Positions 52,361 through 64,000 of a stretch of DNA of 64,000 nucleotides are shown piece by piece. How positions within the stretch are numbered: the first letter of the stretch is position 1; every line of letters begins with the position of its first letter. Source of the DNA: Gammaproteobacteria bacterium (GTDB lineage: Bacteria > Pseudomonadota > Gammaproteobacteria > Eutrophobiales > Eutrophobiaceae); contig SCUJ01000008.1 in the NCBI GenBank assembly GCA_004297165.1, positions 124,001-188,000 on the forward strand. Reading direction: 5' to 3'. The notes under the pieces were generated by a model. The model was not told the origin of the DNA. It saw nothing but the letters and a program-made list of their open reading frames with translations, and made no database searches. A program made the position numbers and the translations under genes.

Positions 52361-53749
52361 TCATTCCCTGCCTTTCTTGACCTTCACCGGCCGCTTCCAG
52401 CCCTTGACGATCCGCCGTTCCATCCGGTTGTGGATCAGGACCTCCGGCTCCACATCCCGGGTGATCGTCGCGCCCGCGCCGATCGTCACCCCCCTGCCGA
52501 CCCGCACCGGGGCCACCAACTGGGTATCGGAACCGATATGCACATCATCCTCGATGATGGTCTTGTGCTTGTTGGCCCCGTCGTAATTGCAGGTGATCGT
52601 GCCCGCGCCGATGTTCACATTGCGCCCCACCTCGCTGTCGCCCACATAGCTCAGGTGATTTGCCTTGCTGGCGTCGCCGATGCTGGAATTCTTGATCTCG
52701 ACGAAGTTGCCGACGTGGACCTCCGTGGCCAATTTTGTGCCGGGCCGGATGCGGGAGAATGGGCCGATCCGGCAGCGCTTGCCGATAATCGCATCCTCGA
52801 TCACGCAATTCGCGAAGATCTCCACGCCGTCGCCGATCTCGCAGTCGCGGATCAGGCAATTCGGCCCGATGGTTACATCGCTCCCCATCAGTACGCGGCC
52901 TTCGATCACCACATTGACATCGATCACGACGTCCGTCCCGGTCACCAGATCGCCGCGCAGATCGAAACGCGCGGGGTCCGCAAAAGTGACGCCCCGATCC
53001 ATCAAGGTCCGCGCCTGGCGTAGTTGGTAGTAACGCTCCAGTTCCGCGAGCTGCGCCCTGGTGTTGACCCCCTGAACCTCGGTCACATGGCCGGGCGAGA
53101 CGGTGGCGATCTCTATGCCCTCCCCGACCGCCATGGCGATGACGTCAGTCAGATAGTATTCGCCCTGGGCATTGTTCGTGGTGAGCCGGCTGAGCCACTT
53201 GTTCAACCAGTCCCCGCGCAGACACATCAAGCCGGTGTTGATCTCGTCGATCCTGCGTTCCGCATCGTTCGCGTCCTTTTCCTCCTTGATCCGGAGGATC
53301 CGGCCAGCGGCATCGCGGATGATGCGGCCGTAGCCGAAGGGATCCGCGAGCCGCGCCGTCAACAGCGCGAAACCGGAGGCTGACGCCGATTTTACGAGGG
53401 TCACGAGGGTGCCGGCGGCGATCAACGGCACATCGCCGTAGAGGATGAGGACCAGATCCGTATCCGGAATGCCCGGCATGGCCTGTTTTACGGCATGACC
53501 GGTGCCGAGCTGTTCCACTTGCAGCACCCAGCTCGCCGGGAGATGGGCCAGCCGTTCCGGGACCTGCTCACCGCCGTGGCCGTAGACGATATGCACGGTC
53601 CGCGCCGCCAATGGCGCGGCGGCGGTATGCACGTGTTCCAGCAGGGTACGGCCGGCCAGCTTGTGCAGGACCTTGGGGAGATTTGACCGCATCCGCGTGC
53701 CCTGCCCCGCGGCGAGGATGATGACGCTCAGTGTCGTCCCGGAGGTCAA
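52361..53749 (-). CDS. glmU: Bifunctional UDP-GlcNAc pyrophosphorylase/glucosamine-1-P acetyltransferase
   Basis: 462 aa. N-terminal nucleotidyltransferase with LAAGQGTRMRSNLPKVLH (about 12-29), then a C-terminal left-handed beta-helix with hexapeptide repeats (IGPNCLIRDCEIGDGVEIFANC) and acetyltransferase site GNFVEIKNSSIG, NHLSYVGDSEVG. Makes UDP-GlcNAc for peptidoglycan and LPS. Starts 11 bases after the atpC stop, so it is at the end of the atp transcript. Confidence 0.97.
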   Translation of the reverse strand: MTSGTTLSVIILAAGQGTRMRSNLPKVLHKLAGRTLLEHVHTAAAPLAARTVHIVYGHGGEQVPERLAHLPASWVLQVEQLGTGHAVKQAMPGIPDTDLVLILYGDVPLIAAGTLVTLVKSASASGFALLTARLADPFGYGRIIRDAAGRILRIKEEKDANDAERRIDEINTGLMCLRGDWLNKWLSRLTTNNAQGEYYLTDVIAMAVGEGIEIATVSPGHVTEVQGVNTRAQLAELERYYQLRQARTLMDRGVTFADPARFDLRGDLVTGTDVVIDVNVVIEGRVLMGSDVTIGPNCLIRDCEIGDGVEIFANCVIEDAIIGKRCRIGPFSRIRPGTKLATEVHVGNFVEIKNSSIGDASKANHLSYVGDSEVGRNVNIGAGTITCNYDGANKHKTIIEDDVHIGSDTQLVAPVRVGRGVTIGAGATITRDVEPEVLIHNRMERRIVKGWKRPVKVKKGRE

Positions 53750-53760
53750 TCCAGTATTCG

Positions 53761-54186
53761 CTATCTGCCGGCGCGGCGACGCAATCTTTGCAGGGTGAGC
53801 AACTGCGCCGCGATCTCGGCCTGTTCGGCCAGGACCTTGGCATACTCCATCTCGGCCGTCCGCTCGTGCATGGCGCGATCCACCGCTTCCTTCGCCTTCA
53901 GTACCGCCGCCTCGTCCAGGTCTTCGGCGCGCATGGCGGTATCGGACAGGACGGTGACGATGTGCGGCTGGATCTCGAGGATCCCGCCAGAGACGTAAAA
54001 GGATTCTTCCGCGCCGCCCGGCAGCTTGACCCGCACCTCGCCGGGGGCGAGATAGGTCAGCAGGGGGGAGTGATGCGGCGCGATGCCCAGCTCGCCCATG
54101 ACCCCGGGGGCGAAAACCATCTCCGCCACACCGGAAAAGATCTCCTGTTCGGCGCTGACGATGTCCACATGTATGGTCATGGCCAT
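53761..54186 (-). CDS. atpC: ATP synthase F1 subunit epsilon
   Basis: 141 aa. N-terminal beta-sandwich (MTIHVDIVSAEQEIFSGVAEMVFAPGVMGELGIAPHHSPLLT) and C-terminal helical hairpin. Regulates and couples the rotor. Follows atpD by 15 bases. Confidence 0.96.
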   Translation of the reverse strand: MAMTIHVDIVSAEQEIFSGVAEMVFAPGVMGELGIAPHHSPLLTYLAPGEVRVKLPGGAEESFYVSGGILEIQPHIVTVLSDTAMRAEDLDEAAVLKAKEAVDRAMHERTAEMEYAKVLAEQAEIAAQLLTLQRLRRRAGR

Positions 54187-54201
54187 GGCTTTTAATCCCG
54201 G

Positions 54202-55638
<1,437 letters not shown>

Positions 55639-55666
55639 TCATTGATTTATGCCGCCCCGTCCCGCC

Positions 55667-56530
55667 CTACACCGCCGCGGCGCCGGCCACGATCTCGGAA
55701 AGCTCCTGCGTGATGGCGGCCTGTCGGGCCTTGTTATAGATCAACTGCAGCTCGGAGATCAGATTCGTGGCGTTGTCGGAGGCGCTTTTCATGGCGACCA
55801 TCCGCGCGGCCTGTTCGCAGGCGATGTTCTCCACCACGCCCTGGTAGATCAGGGATTCGATGTAGCGGGTCAGCAATTGATCGATCGTCTGCTGGGCTTC
55901 GGGCTCGTAGATATAATCCCAGTGATGTTTCAATTCCTGCTCCGCGCTCGGCGGCAGCGGCAGCAGTTGCTCGATCCGCGGCTTCTGGGTCATCGAATTG
56001 ACAAACTGATTGGAGGCAAGATAAAGGCGATCGATCTCGTTCGCGGTGTATTTGTCCAGCATGATCTTCGCCGCGCCGATCAATTGCTCCAGCCCCGGCG
56101 CGTCGCCGATATGGGTGGTCTGTCCGTCGATCTTCAGGCCGAAGCGGTTGAAAAAACTCACCGCCTTGTTGCCGATGATGACGAGTTCGATCTCGGACCC
56201 GGCCTTCTTCCATTCGTTGAAGCGCCGCAGCAGATCCCGGAAGAGATTCGAATTCAGGCCGCCGCACAGGCCCCGGTCGGAGGAGACGATAATCACGCCG
56301 ATGCGCCGGTCTTCAGCGTGGTTGATAAGGAACGGGTGTTTATACTCGGCATGGGCGCGGGCGAGATGGGTGATCACATTCATGATCTTGCGGGCGTAGG
56401 GGCGCGCGGCCTGCATGCGATGCTGGGCCTTGCGCATCTTGCTCGCGGCCACCATTTCCATGGCCTTGGTGATCTTCTGAGTGTTCTTCACACTCGCGAT
56501 CTTCGTGCGTATCTCTTTGCCTACGGCCAT
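55667..56530 (-). CDS. atpG: ATP synthase F1 subunit gamma
   Basis: 287 aa. The family ends are clear: [31 protein letters not shown] and the C-terminal [30 protein letters not shown]. Central shaft of the rotor. A 93-base repeat-filled gap separates it from atpA. Confidence 0.98.
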   Translation of the reverse strand: MAVGKEIRTKIASVKNTQKITKAMEMVAASKMRKAQHRMQAARPYARKIMNVITHLARAHAEYKHPFLINHAEDRRIGVIIVSSDRGLCGGLNSNLFRDLLRRFNEWKKAGSEIELVIIGNKAVSFFNRFGLKIDGQTTHIGDAPGLEQLIGAAKIMLDKYTANEIDRLYLASNQFVNSMTQKPRIEQLLPLPPSAEQELKHHWDYIYEPEAQQTIDQLLTRYIESLIYQGVVENIACEQAARMVAMKSASDNATNLISELQLIYNKARQAAITQELSEIVAGAAAV

Positions 56531-56534
56531 CTAA

Positions 56535-56622
56535 CTATGTCGCTCGTCATTGGTCATTTGTCACTGGTCATTTGTCATTTGGTCATTTGTCATCTTTCAC
56601 CAGTGACAAGTGACCAATGACA
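56535..56622. repeat. Heptamer repeat array with inverted half between atpA and atpG
   Basis: Direct TGGTCAT/TTGTCAT/TGGTCAC units (about 56549-56592) are followed by CAGTGACAAGTGACCAATGACA (56600-56621, reverse-complement sense). The transcript can form a long imperfect hairpin. It fills the whole intergenic gap in the atp operon and shares its unit with the arrays at 1605 and 42110. Confidence 0.88.
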
Positions 56623-56623
56623 A

Positions 56624-58165
<1,542 letters not shown>

Positions 58166-58195
58166 GGTTATTCCTCAAGATTCAAGTAATGCCGC

Positions 58196-58735
58196 CTAGC
58201 CGGCAAGGTGATTGCCCAGTTGCCGTAATTTGCCCCTGATGGAGGCATCGATCACCGAATCCCCCACCCGTATGACCACCCCGCCGATGAGCGAGGCATC
58301 CACGCTGGCGGTGATGCTGAGTTTCCGCTGATAACGTCCGGCCAGCATGCCGCTGATCCTGTCCTGCTCCGCCTGCTCCAGCGGGAAGGCCGAGGTGACC
58401 TCCACCTCGACGACGCTTTCCGCCTCCTGGCGCAATTGTTCGTAGAGTGTGGCGATCTCGGCGGCGAGCGACAGCCGTCCGGCCTCCGCCAGGGTCTGCA
58501 CCAGCCGGCGGCCGGCGGCGTCCAGATGTTCGCCGCAAACACCCATGATCAGATTGGCGAGCGCCGCGGCGCTGACGCGCGGATCGTCCAGCAGGGACTG
58601 CAAGGCCGGGTCGGCAACCACCTGCCGCAAGAGTGCGAGGGTTTCCGACCATTGTTTATAGCCGGATGGCGTTTCGCGGGCGAGCTCGAACACCGCCGTG
58701 GCGTAGGGTCTTGCGATTGTCGTCTTTTCCGTCAT
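58196..58735 (-). CDS. atpH: ATP synthase F1 subunit delta
   Basis: 179 aa. Starts TTIARPYATAVFELA and ends near GDSVIDASIRGKLRQLGNHL, the F1 delta/OSCP pattern. Part of the peripheral stator. Confidence 0.96.
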   Translation of the reverse strand: MTEKTTIARPYATAVFELARETPSGYKQWSETLALLRQVVADPALQSLLDDPRVSAAALANLIMGVCGEHLDAAGRRLVQTLAEAGRLSLAAEIATLYEQLRQEAESVVEVEVTSAFPLEQAEQDRISGMLAGRYQRKLSITASVDASLIGGVVIRVGDSVIDASIRGKLRQLGNHLAG

Positions 58736-58747
58736 CGGGTCTCTGGC

Positions 58748-59218
58748 CTAAAGGCCGGCGCTGATACGGTTCAAGACGTCGCGATGCACATCGCGGTTGA
58801 CCTCGCGCATGAGGATCTGCTCCGCGCCCGCAAGGGCCAGCGTCGCCACTTCCCGGCGCAGGGCCTCGCGCGCCATCTGCCGCTCCTGGTCAATCTCGGC
58901 GCGGGCCGCGGTCAGGATGCGCTCGCCCTCGCGGCGGGCATTCTCCTTGGCCTCCTCGACGATCTCGTCGGCGCGTTTCTGCGCCTGGGTGATATAGGTC
59001 TTCGACTGTTCCTTGCCTTCGTGGAGGATCTCAGAGGAGCGCTTGTTCGCGAGTTGCAATTCGTGCTGGCCTTTCTCCGCGGCCGCCAAACCATCGGCGA
59101 TCCGGGTCTTGCGATCCTCCAGCCCCTTGATGATGAGCGGCCAGACCAGTTTGGAGCAGAACCACCAGAACACGCCGAAGGCGATCATCTGACCGATCAA
59201 TGTCGCGTTGAAATTCAT
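58748..59218 (-). CDS. atpF: ATP synthase Fo subunit b
   Basis: 156 aa. One N-terminal membrane helix (GQMIAFGVFWWFCSKLVWPLI) followed by a long charged helix typical of the stator stalk. Spaced 12 bases upstream of atpH. Confidence 0.97.
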   Translation of the reverse strand: MNFNATLIGQMIAFGVFWWFCSKLVWPLIIKGLEDRKTRIADGLAAAEKGQHELQLANKRSSEILHEGKEQSKTYITQAQKRADEIVEEAKENARREGERILTAARAEIDQERQMAREALRREVATLALAGAEQILMREVNRDVHRDVLNRISAGL

Positions 59219-59263
59219 GATTGACTCCTGCCTGCTACGGATTACGCAGCCGTGGCTTGCGTG

Positions 59264-59542
<279 letters not shown>

Positions 59543-59570
59543 TTACACAGTTAAGTCGAAAGCAACCGGG

Positions 59571-60467
<897 letters not shown>

Positions 60468-60474
60468 TCAACCA

Positions 60475-60891
60475 CTATGATTTCAGTAATGCGCCTGACT
60501 TTCCGCCGAATCCCTGCCAGGCCATGGCCGTGACATTGATCAGCAATAAACCTGCGTAGCTGGAAAACAGCGCCAGTATATTTATCGATTCCAGATACTT
60601 GAAACAGGCCGCGAAGATGATCGCAGTCGTCGCCAGTTTCACGACCTCGCCGATGCCCAGCCAGCGCATGGCCACAAGCGCCGAATCCACGGCGGAGTAT
60701 CTGAACGCATATCGGGCAAACAGGGCGTTGGGAATTATGTAAGCCCCGCCGCCCAGCGTCGCGGAAACCGCGGCCGCCCCATCAACGGCGAGCAACAACA
60801 GCAGCGCCAGGACCATGATGATTGCCGTTTCTGCGGCCAGGATTCTGTATGCGGCGTGTTTTGCCCTGCTATTGTGGGTGTGGCTGCGCAA
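60475..60891 (-). CDS. atpI: ATP synthase protein I
   Basis: 138 aa with four membrane helices (ETAIIMVLALLLLLAV, FLG-like loop, then KLATTAIIFAACF and LALFSSYAGLLLINVTA). AtpI-type accessory protein for Fo assembly. First gene of the atp operon, 148 bases after parB. Confidence 0.88.
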   Translation of the reverse strand: MRSHTHNSRAKHAAYRILAAETAIIMVLALLLLLAVDGAAAVSATLGGGAYIIPNALFARYAFRYSAVDSALVAMRWLGIGEVVKLATTAIIFAACFKYLESINILALFSSYAGLLLINVTAMAWQGFGGKSGALLKS

Positions 60892-61039
60892 ACCAGCACG
60901 CTCCGGTGATTATCTCGTCATCAGGCGCCGGGCCCTGGCGATGAACATACGGCCGTTAAAGCCGGGGAATTATATATAGCGGCAATCGCCTTTACAATCG
61001 CAGGGGACGTCTCGCGGTTTCGATGCGGGAAATAGATTG

Positions 61040-61927
61040 TTACTTGATTCTTGACAATATCCCGTCCAGTTCGTCGAGGCTGTTGTAGGCGATTACAAGG
61101 CTGCCTTTGCCGCTTCTGCTGTGATTGATCCTGACGGTATTGCCGAGACGTTCCGAAAGGTCCAACTCCAACCGCTCGATGTTGGGGTCGGGTTTGCCGG
61201 GGCGTTGTGTTGCACCCTTGTCCTTGCCGGGTTTCTCCGCGAGCTGGCGCCGCACCAGGGCCTCGGTGGCGCGCACGGACAGTGCCCGCTTCGCGACAGT
61301 CTGGGCCACCGGCAGTTGATCCGCCTGCGGCAATCCGAGGATGGCCCGCGCGTGCCCCATCTCCACTTCGCCCGCCTCCAGCATGGTCTTGACCTTCTCG
61401 TTCAAATCCAGCAACCGCAGGAGATTCGTCACCGTCGAGCGGGATCGGCCCACGGCCGCCGCCACCGCCTCATGGGTCATCTCGAATTCGACCATCAACC
61501 GCGACATCGCGCGGGCCTCTTCCAGGGCATTGAGGTCCTGACGCTGGATGTTCTCGATGAGCGCGAGACACATCGCGGTTTGTTCGTCGATATTCCTGAC
61601 AATCGCCGGCACCTCGTGCAGACCCGCCTGCTGGGCGGCCCGCCAGCGCCGCTCGCCGGCGATGATCTCGAACTTCTCCCCCTGTTTCACCGGCCGCACG
61701 ACGATGGGTTGCACGATGCCCTGGGCGCGGATGGAATCCGCGAGTTCGCGCAGATGTTCCGGATCGAAATTCCGGCGCGGTTGATATGGGCTGCGTTGCA
61801 GGAGGTCCACCGGCAGGAGCCGGAGTTCGTTCGCGGAATCGAGTTCCGCGAGATCGCTCGCGGCATGCTGGCCCAGCAACGCGTCAAGCCCCTTGCCCAG
61901 GCCGCGCTTCTTAACCGCCATGGCCAT
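61040..61927 (-). CDS. parB: Chromosome partitioning protein ParB
   Basis: 295 aa. ParB/Srx nuclease-like domain (SPYQPRRNFDPEHLRELADSI, FEIIAGERRWRAAQQAGL), helix-turn-helix (MTHEAVAAAVGRSRSTVTNLLRLL) and C-terminal dimer domain. CTP-dependent clamp that loads at parS and works with ParA. Start may be at residue 1 or 3 (adjacent ATGs). A parS-like 16-base palindrome was not found in this window. Confidence 0.96.
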   Translation of the reverse strand: MAMAVKKRGLGKGLDALLGQHAASDLAELDSANELRLLPVDLLQRSPYQPRRNFDPEHLRELADSIRAQGIVQPIVVRPVKQGEKFEIIAGERRWRAAQQAGLHEVPAIVRNIDEQTAMCLALIENIQRQDLNALEEARAMSRLMVEFEMTHEAVAAAVGRSRSTVTNLLRLLDLNEKVKTMLEAGEVEMGHARAILGLPQADQLPVAQTVAKRALSVRATEALVRRQLAEKPGKDKGATQRPGKPDPNIERLELDLSERLGNTVRINHSRSGKGSLVIAYNSLDELDGILSRIK

Positions 61928-61939
61928 CGCTCCGATTCA

Positions 61940-62713
61940 TCACGCCGCCCGATCCGCCCGGTTGAGCATCTCTCCGGCGAGCGCCAGATAAGCCAGCGCC
62001 CCGCGCGAGGTCTTGTCGTAACGGATGATCGGCAGACCGTGGCTCGGGGCCTCCGCCAACCGGATGTTCCGCGGGATGATGGTGCGGTAGACCTTGTCGC
62101 CGAAGTGATCCAGGAGCTGCGCGGAGACCTCGGTCGCGAGATTGTTCCGCGGGTCGTACATGGTGCGCAGGAGGCCCTCGATCCGCAGGTGGGGGTTCAG
62201 GAATTTGCGGATCTTTTCGATGGTCCCGACGAGGGCGGTCAGTCCCTCGAGGGCGAAATATTCACACTGCATCGGGATAATCACGGCATCCGCGGCCACC
62301 AGGGCGTTGATGGTCAGCATGTTCAGGGACGGCGGGCAATCGATGAAGATGTACTCATACCGATCCTTGATGCTGTCGAGCGCCTTGCGCAGGCGCACCT
62401 CCCGCGCCAGCTCCTCCAGCAGCCCCACCTCCGCGCCGGTCAGGTCCGAGTTGCCGGGCAGGATGTCATAACCGCATTCCTCCGAACGGACCAGGACCTC
62501 GGCGATGTCCTTGTCGCCCATGAGCACCTCGTAGGTGGATGCCGCCACCCCATCCTTCTCCACCCCGCTGCCCATGGTGGCATTGCCCTGCGGATCCATG
62601 TCCACCATGAGGACCCGGCGCCGGGTCGCGGCGAGCGAGGCGGCCAGATTGATGCTGGTCGTGGTCTTGCCCACGCCGCCTTTCTGGTTGGCGATTGCGA
62701 AGATGCGGGTCAC
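61940..62713 (-). CDS. parA: Chromosome partitioning ATPase ParA (Soj)
   Basis: 257 aa. Deviant Walker A KGGVGKTTT at about 11-19, VDMDPQGNA, and FIDCPPSLNMLTINAL. Moves or positions ParB complexes. Spaced 12 bases from parB, consistent with one operon. Confidence 0.97.
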   Translation of the reverse strand: MTRIFAIANQKGGVGKTTTSINLAASLAATRRRVLMVDMDPQGNATMGSGVEKDGVAASTYEVLMGDKDIAEVLVRSEECGYDILPGNSDLTGAEVGLLEELAREVRLRKALDSIKDRYEYIFIDCPPSLNMLTINALVAADAVIIPMQCEYFALEGLTALVGTIEKIRKFLNPHLRIEGLLRTMYDPRNNLATEVSAQLLDHFGDKVYRTIIPRNIRLAEAPSHGLPIIRYDKTSRGALAYLALAGEMLNRADRAA

Positions 62714-62804
62714 AGTCGGGATTTTGTCGTTTTATGAAGTTATTGAACCTTATTATTACACAGTCAAACCAGGATCCAGCAGATTAACCTTGCCTGCGCC
62801 CGTG

Positions 62805-63710
62805 TTATCGTCGCTCGCCCGCCGCCGCTTCCTCCCGGCGGACCTGCTCCAACTGCTCGCAGAGCAGGGTTGTACCCACCAGTAACCGGGCCGTGTGCCG
62901 CTGGATGATGTCGGGGGGAATGAAAAAGAGATGCTTGTCCCTGACCGCCTGCAACTTGGGCCAGCGCGCCCACTCGTCCAGCCATTGGGGCCGCTGTTCG
63001 TTCATGCCGCTCGCGATGATGACCTGCGGATCCGCCGCGATGACATCCTCCCGGCCCACGCTGGGGGACAGGCTGTCCAGTTGCGCGAAGACATTCCGGC
63101 CGCCGCATAACCTTATCGACTGCCCGATGATCTGCCGGTCATTGACCGTGATCAGCGGTTCCGGCCAGACCTGATAAAACACGCTGACCGGGGTCCGGGC
63201 GCCGAAGCGCTCGCGCAGACCGCGCATGCTGTCCAGGAGACTCGCCGCCGCCGCATCCGCCACGGTCGCGTTACCGGTCAGGATCCCGAAATTCCGGATG
63301 CTGCGCGCGATGCCCTCGAAATCGCGCGGGTAGTCCACATAGATCGTGTGCCCCAACGCCTGCAACTGGTCGTACTGGACCTTTTGATTGCCTTCCTCCC
63401 AGACGACGATCAGGTCCGGTTTCAAGGCGTGGATGAGTTCGATATTTACATTATCGTAGCCGCCGACCTGACGGATGGCGCGGGCGGCCTGCGGATAATC
63501 GCTGTAGTTGACCGTGCCCACGATCCGATCGCCGACGCCGGCGCTGAACAGATTTTCGGTGATGTGCGGCGCGAGGCTGACCACCCTTTGCGCCGGCCGT
63601 TCCAATCTCACCACTCGTCCGGCGTCGTCGGTAAGCTCTATCCCCGCGGCCAGCGCGCCGAGGGAAACTGACGCCCCCAGCAACAGCAGCGACATGATTG
63701 TTTGCAGCAT
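62805..63710 (-). CDS. btuF: Periplasmic cobalamin-type ABC substrate-binding protein
   Basis: 301 aa from the ATG at 63710 (MLQTIMSLLLLGASVSLGALA); an upstream frame to 63830 lacks a signal peptide. Class III periplasmic binding fold: VVSLAPHITENLFSAGVGDRIVGTVNYSDYP, HALKPDLIVVWEEGN, then a long helix and RQIIGQSIRLCGGRNVFAQ. BtuF-like by those stretches. A cobalamin riboswitch lies just upstream on the opposite strand, which supports vitamin B12. It could serve haem or another chelate, but that is less likely. Confidence 0.87.
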   Translation of the reverse strand: MLQTIMSLLLLGASVSLGALAAGIELTDDAGRVVRLERPAQRVVSLAPHITENLFSAGVGDRIVGTVNYSDYPQAARAIRQVGGYDNVNIELIHALKPDLIVVWEEGNQKVQYDQLQALGHTIYVDYPRDFEGIARSIRNFGILTGNATVADAAAASLLDSMRGLRERFGARTPVSVFYQVWPEPLITVNDRQIIGQSIRLCGGRNVFAQLDSLSPSVGREDVIAADPQVIIASGMNEQRPQWLDEWARWPKLQAVRDKHLFFIPPDIIQRHTARLLVGTTLLCEQLEQVRREEAAAGERR

Positions 63711-63888
63711 GGAAATTATTCTCCTCCGGCCTCGATACGGCCGCATCCCGGCGGCAAGAGGCTGGCATTCTATATAACCCGGCGGGAATCCACTACCGGC
63801 CACAGGCTGTTCAAATTTCCCGGATTGCATTTATAATCGCGGGCCCCGGCGCTCCGGATTCCCATCCGTTCACGCCGGTATTCAGCAT

Positions 63889-64000
63889 CAGGTGCCCCCG
63901 GTCCCGGACTGCCCGGAACCCTGGGGGAGAATCGGGAATACGGTGTGAATCCGTAACGTGCCCAACGCTGTATACGGCGCTCGGCCTGACACATGCCACT
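63889..64000 (+). promoter_or_regulatory. Cobalamin riboswitch (partial, runs off right edge)
   Basis: GGTGCCCCC early, then GGGAATACGGTGTGAATCCG and the late GACACATGCCACT element give the cobalamin riboswitch pattern on the plus strand. The window ends before the expression platform, so the regulated gene (probably a B12 transporter or synthesis gene) is outside. The 63711-63888 gap before it has no gene seen. Confidence 0.87.

Noticed and set aside
61040-64000. parS site or replication origin near parAB
   Set aside because: I looked for the 16-base parS palindrome and DnaA-box clusters by eye and saw none; the origin is probably outside the window.

Overview
The window looks like a chromosomal segment from a GC-rich gammaproteobacterium. 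The right-hand end carries parA-parB, a complete F1Fo ATP synthase operon (atpIBEFHAGDC) and glmU in one orientation. This arrangement is usually found near the replication origin in Gammaproteobacteria. TonB-dependent receptors, c-di-GMP enzymes, a cobalamin riboswitch and a PEP-CTERM protein also fit an environmental Gram-negative bacterium. Species cannot be told from the sequence alone.

Layout. (1) 1-8.9 kb is a catabolic-looking block: a tungsten-type aldehyde ferredoxin oxidoreductase cut by the left edge, a CocE-type hydrolase coupled to a nucleoside phosphorylase, an opposing operon (SnoaL-like, TfoX_N, uroporphyrinogen-decarboxylase-like, aromatic-acid-type MFS carrier), and an SDR. 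(2) 8.9-17.7 kb holds three GGDEF proteins around an overlapping operon for a p-cresol-methylhydroxylase-type flavocytochrome. (3) 17.7-27.9 kb is a compact selenocysteine locus: a thioredoxin-reductase-like flavoprotein, selB, a UGSC selenoprotein read through an in-frame UGA, selA, an AT-rich PEP-CTERM cassette flanked by a duplicated selA 3' end, a secreted hypothetical protein, a second and exported UGSC selenoprotein with a clear SECIS hairpin, and tRNA-Sec (selC). (4) 28-35.7 kb has small secreted proteins, an FAD oxidoreductase, an MFS carrier, an NYN-domain protein with a structured leader, and a second CocE-type operon (hydrolase, SnoaL-like, M15 peptidase). (5) 35.7-48.7 kb has a MITE-like element, a thioredoxin/DsbD-like membrane protein, then an ECF sigma factor, FecR anti-sigma and three large TonB-dependent receptors. 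(6) 48.8-54 kb has an alpha/beta hydrolase, a glutamine amidotransferase, aroA, a glycine-zipper protein and glmU. (7) 54-64 kb has the atp operon, parB, parA, btuF and a cobalamin riboswitch that runs off the right edge.

The standout system is region 3. Both UGSC genes look like two separate short genes if UGA is taken as stop. In each, the frame stays open across UGA with the same local motif (GD-Sec-GSCT), the downstream halves are homologous, and selA, selB and tRNA-Sec lie within 10 kb. selD is not in the window. The thioredoxin-reductase-like gene ends up 2 nt from selB, so it is a candidate reductant for the selenoproteins (inference).

Recurrent small repeats are also notable. Arrays of a TGGTCAT-type heptamer occur in three unrelated intergenic sites (1.6, 42.1 and 56.5 kb), the last inside the atp operon between atpA and atpG. 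A 113-bp inverted-repeat element at 35.7 kb supplies the stop codon of its neighbour.
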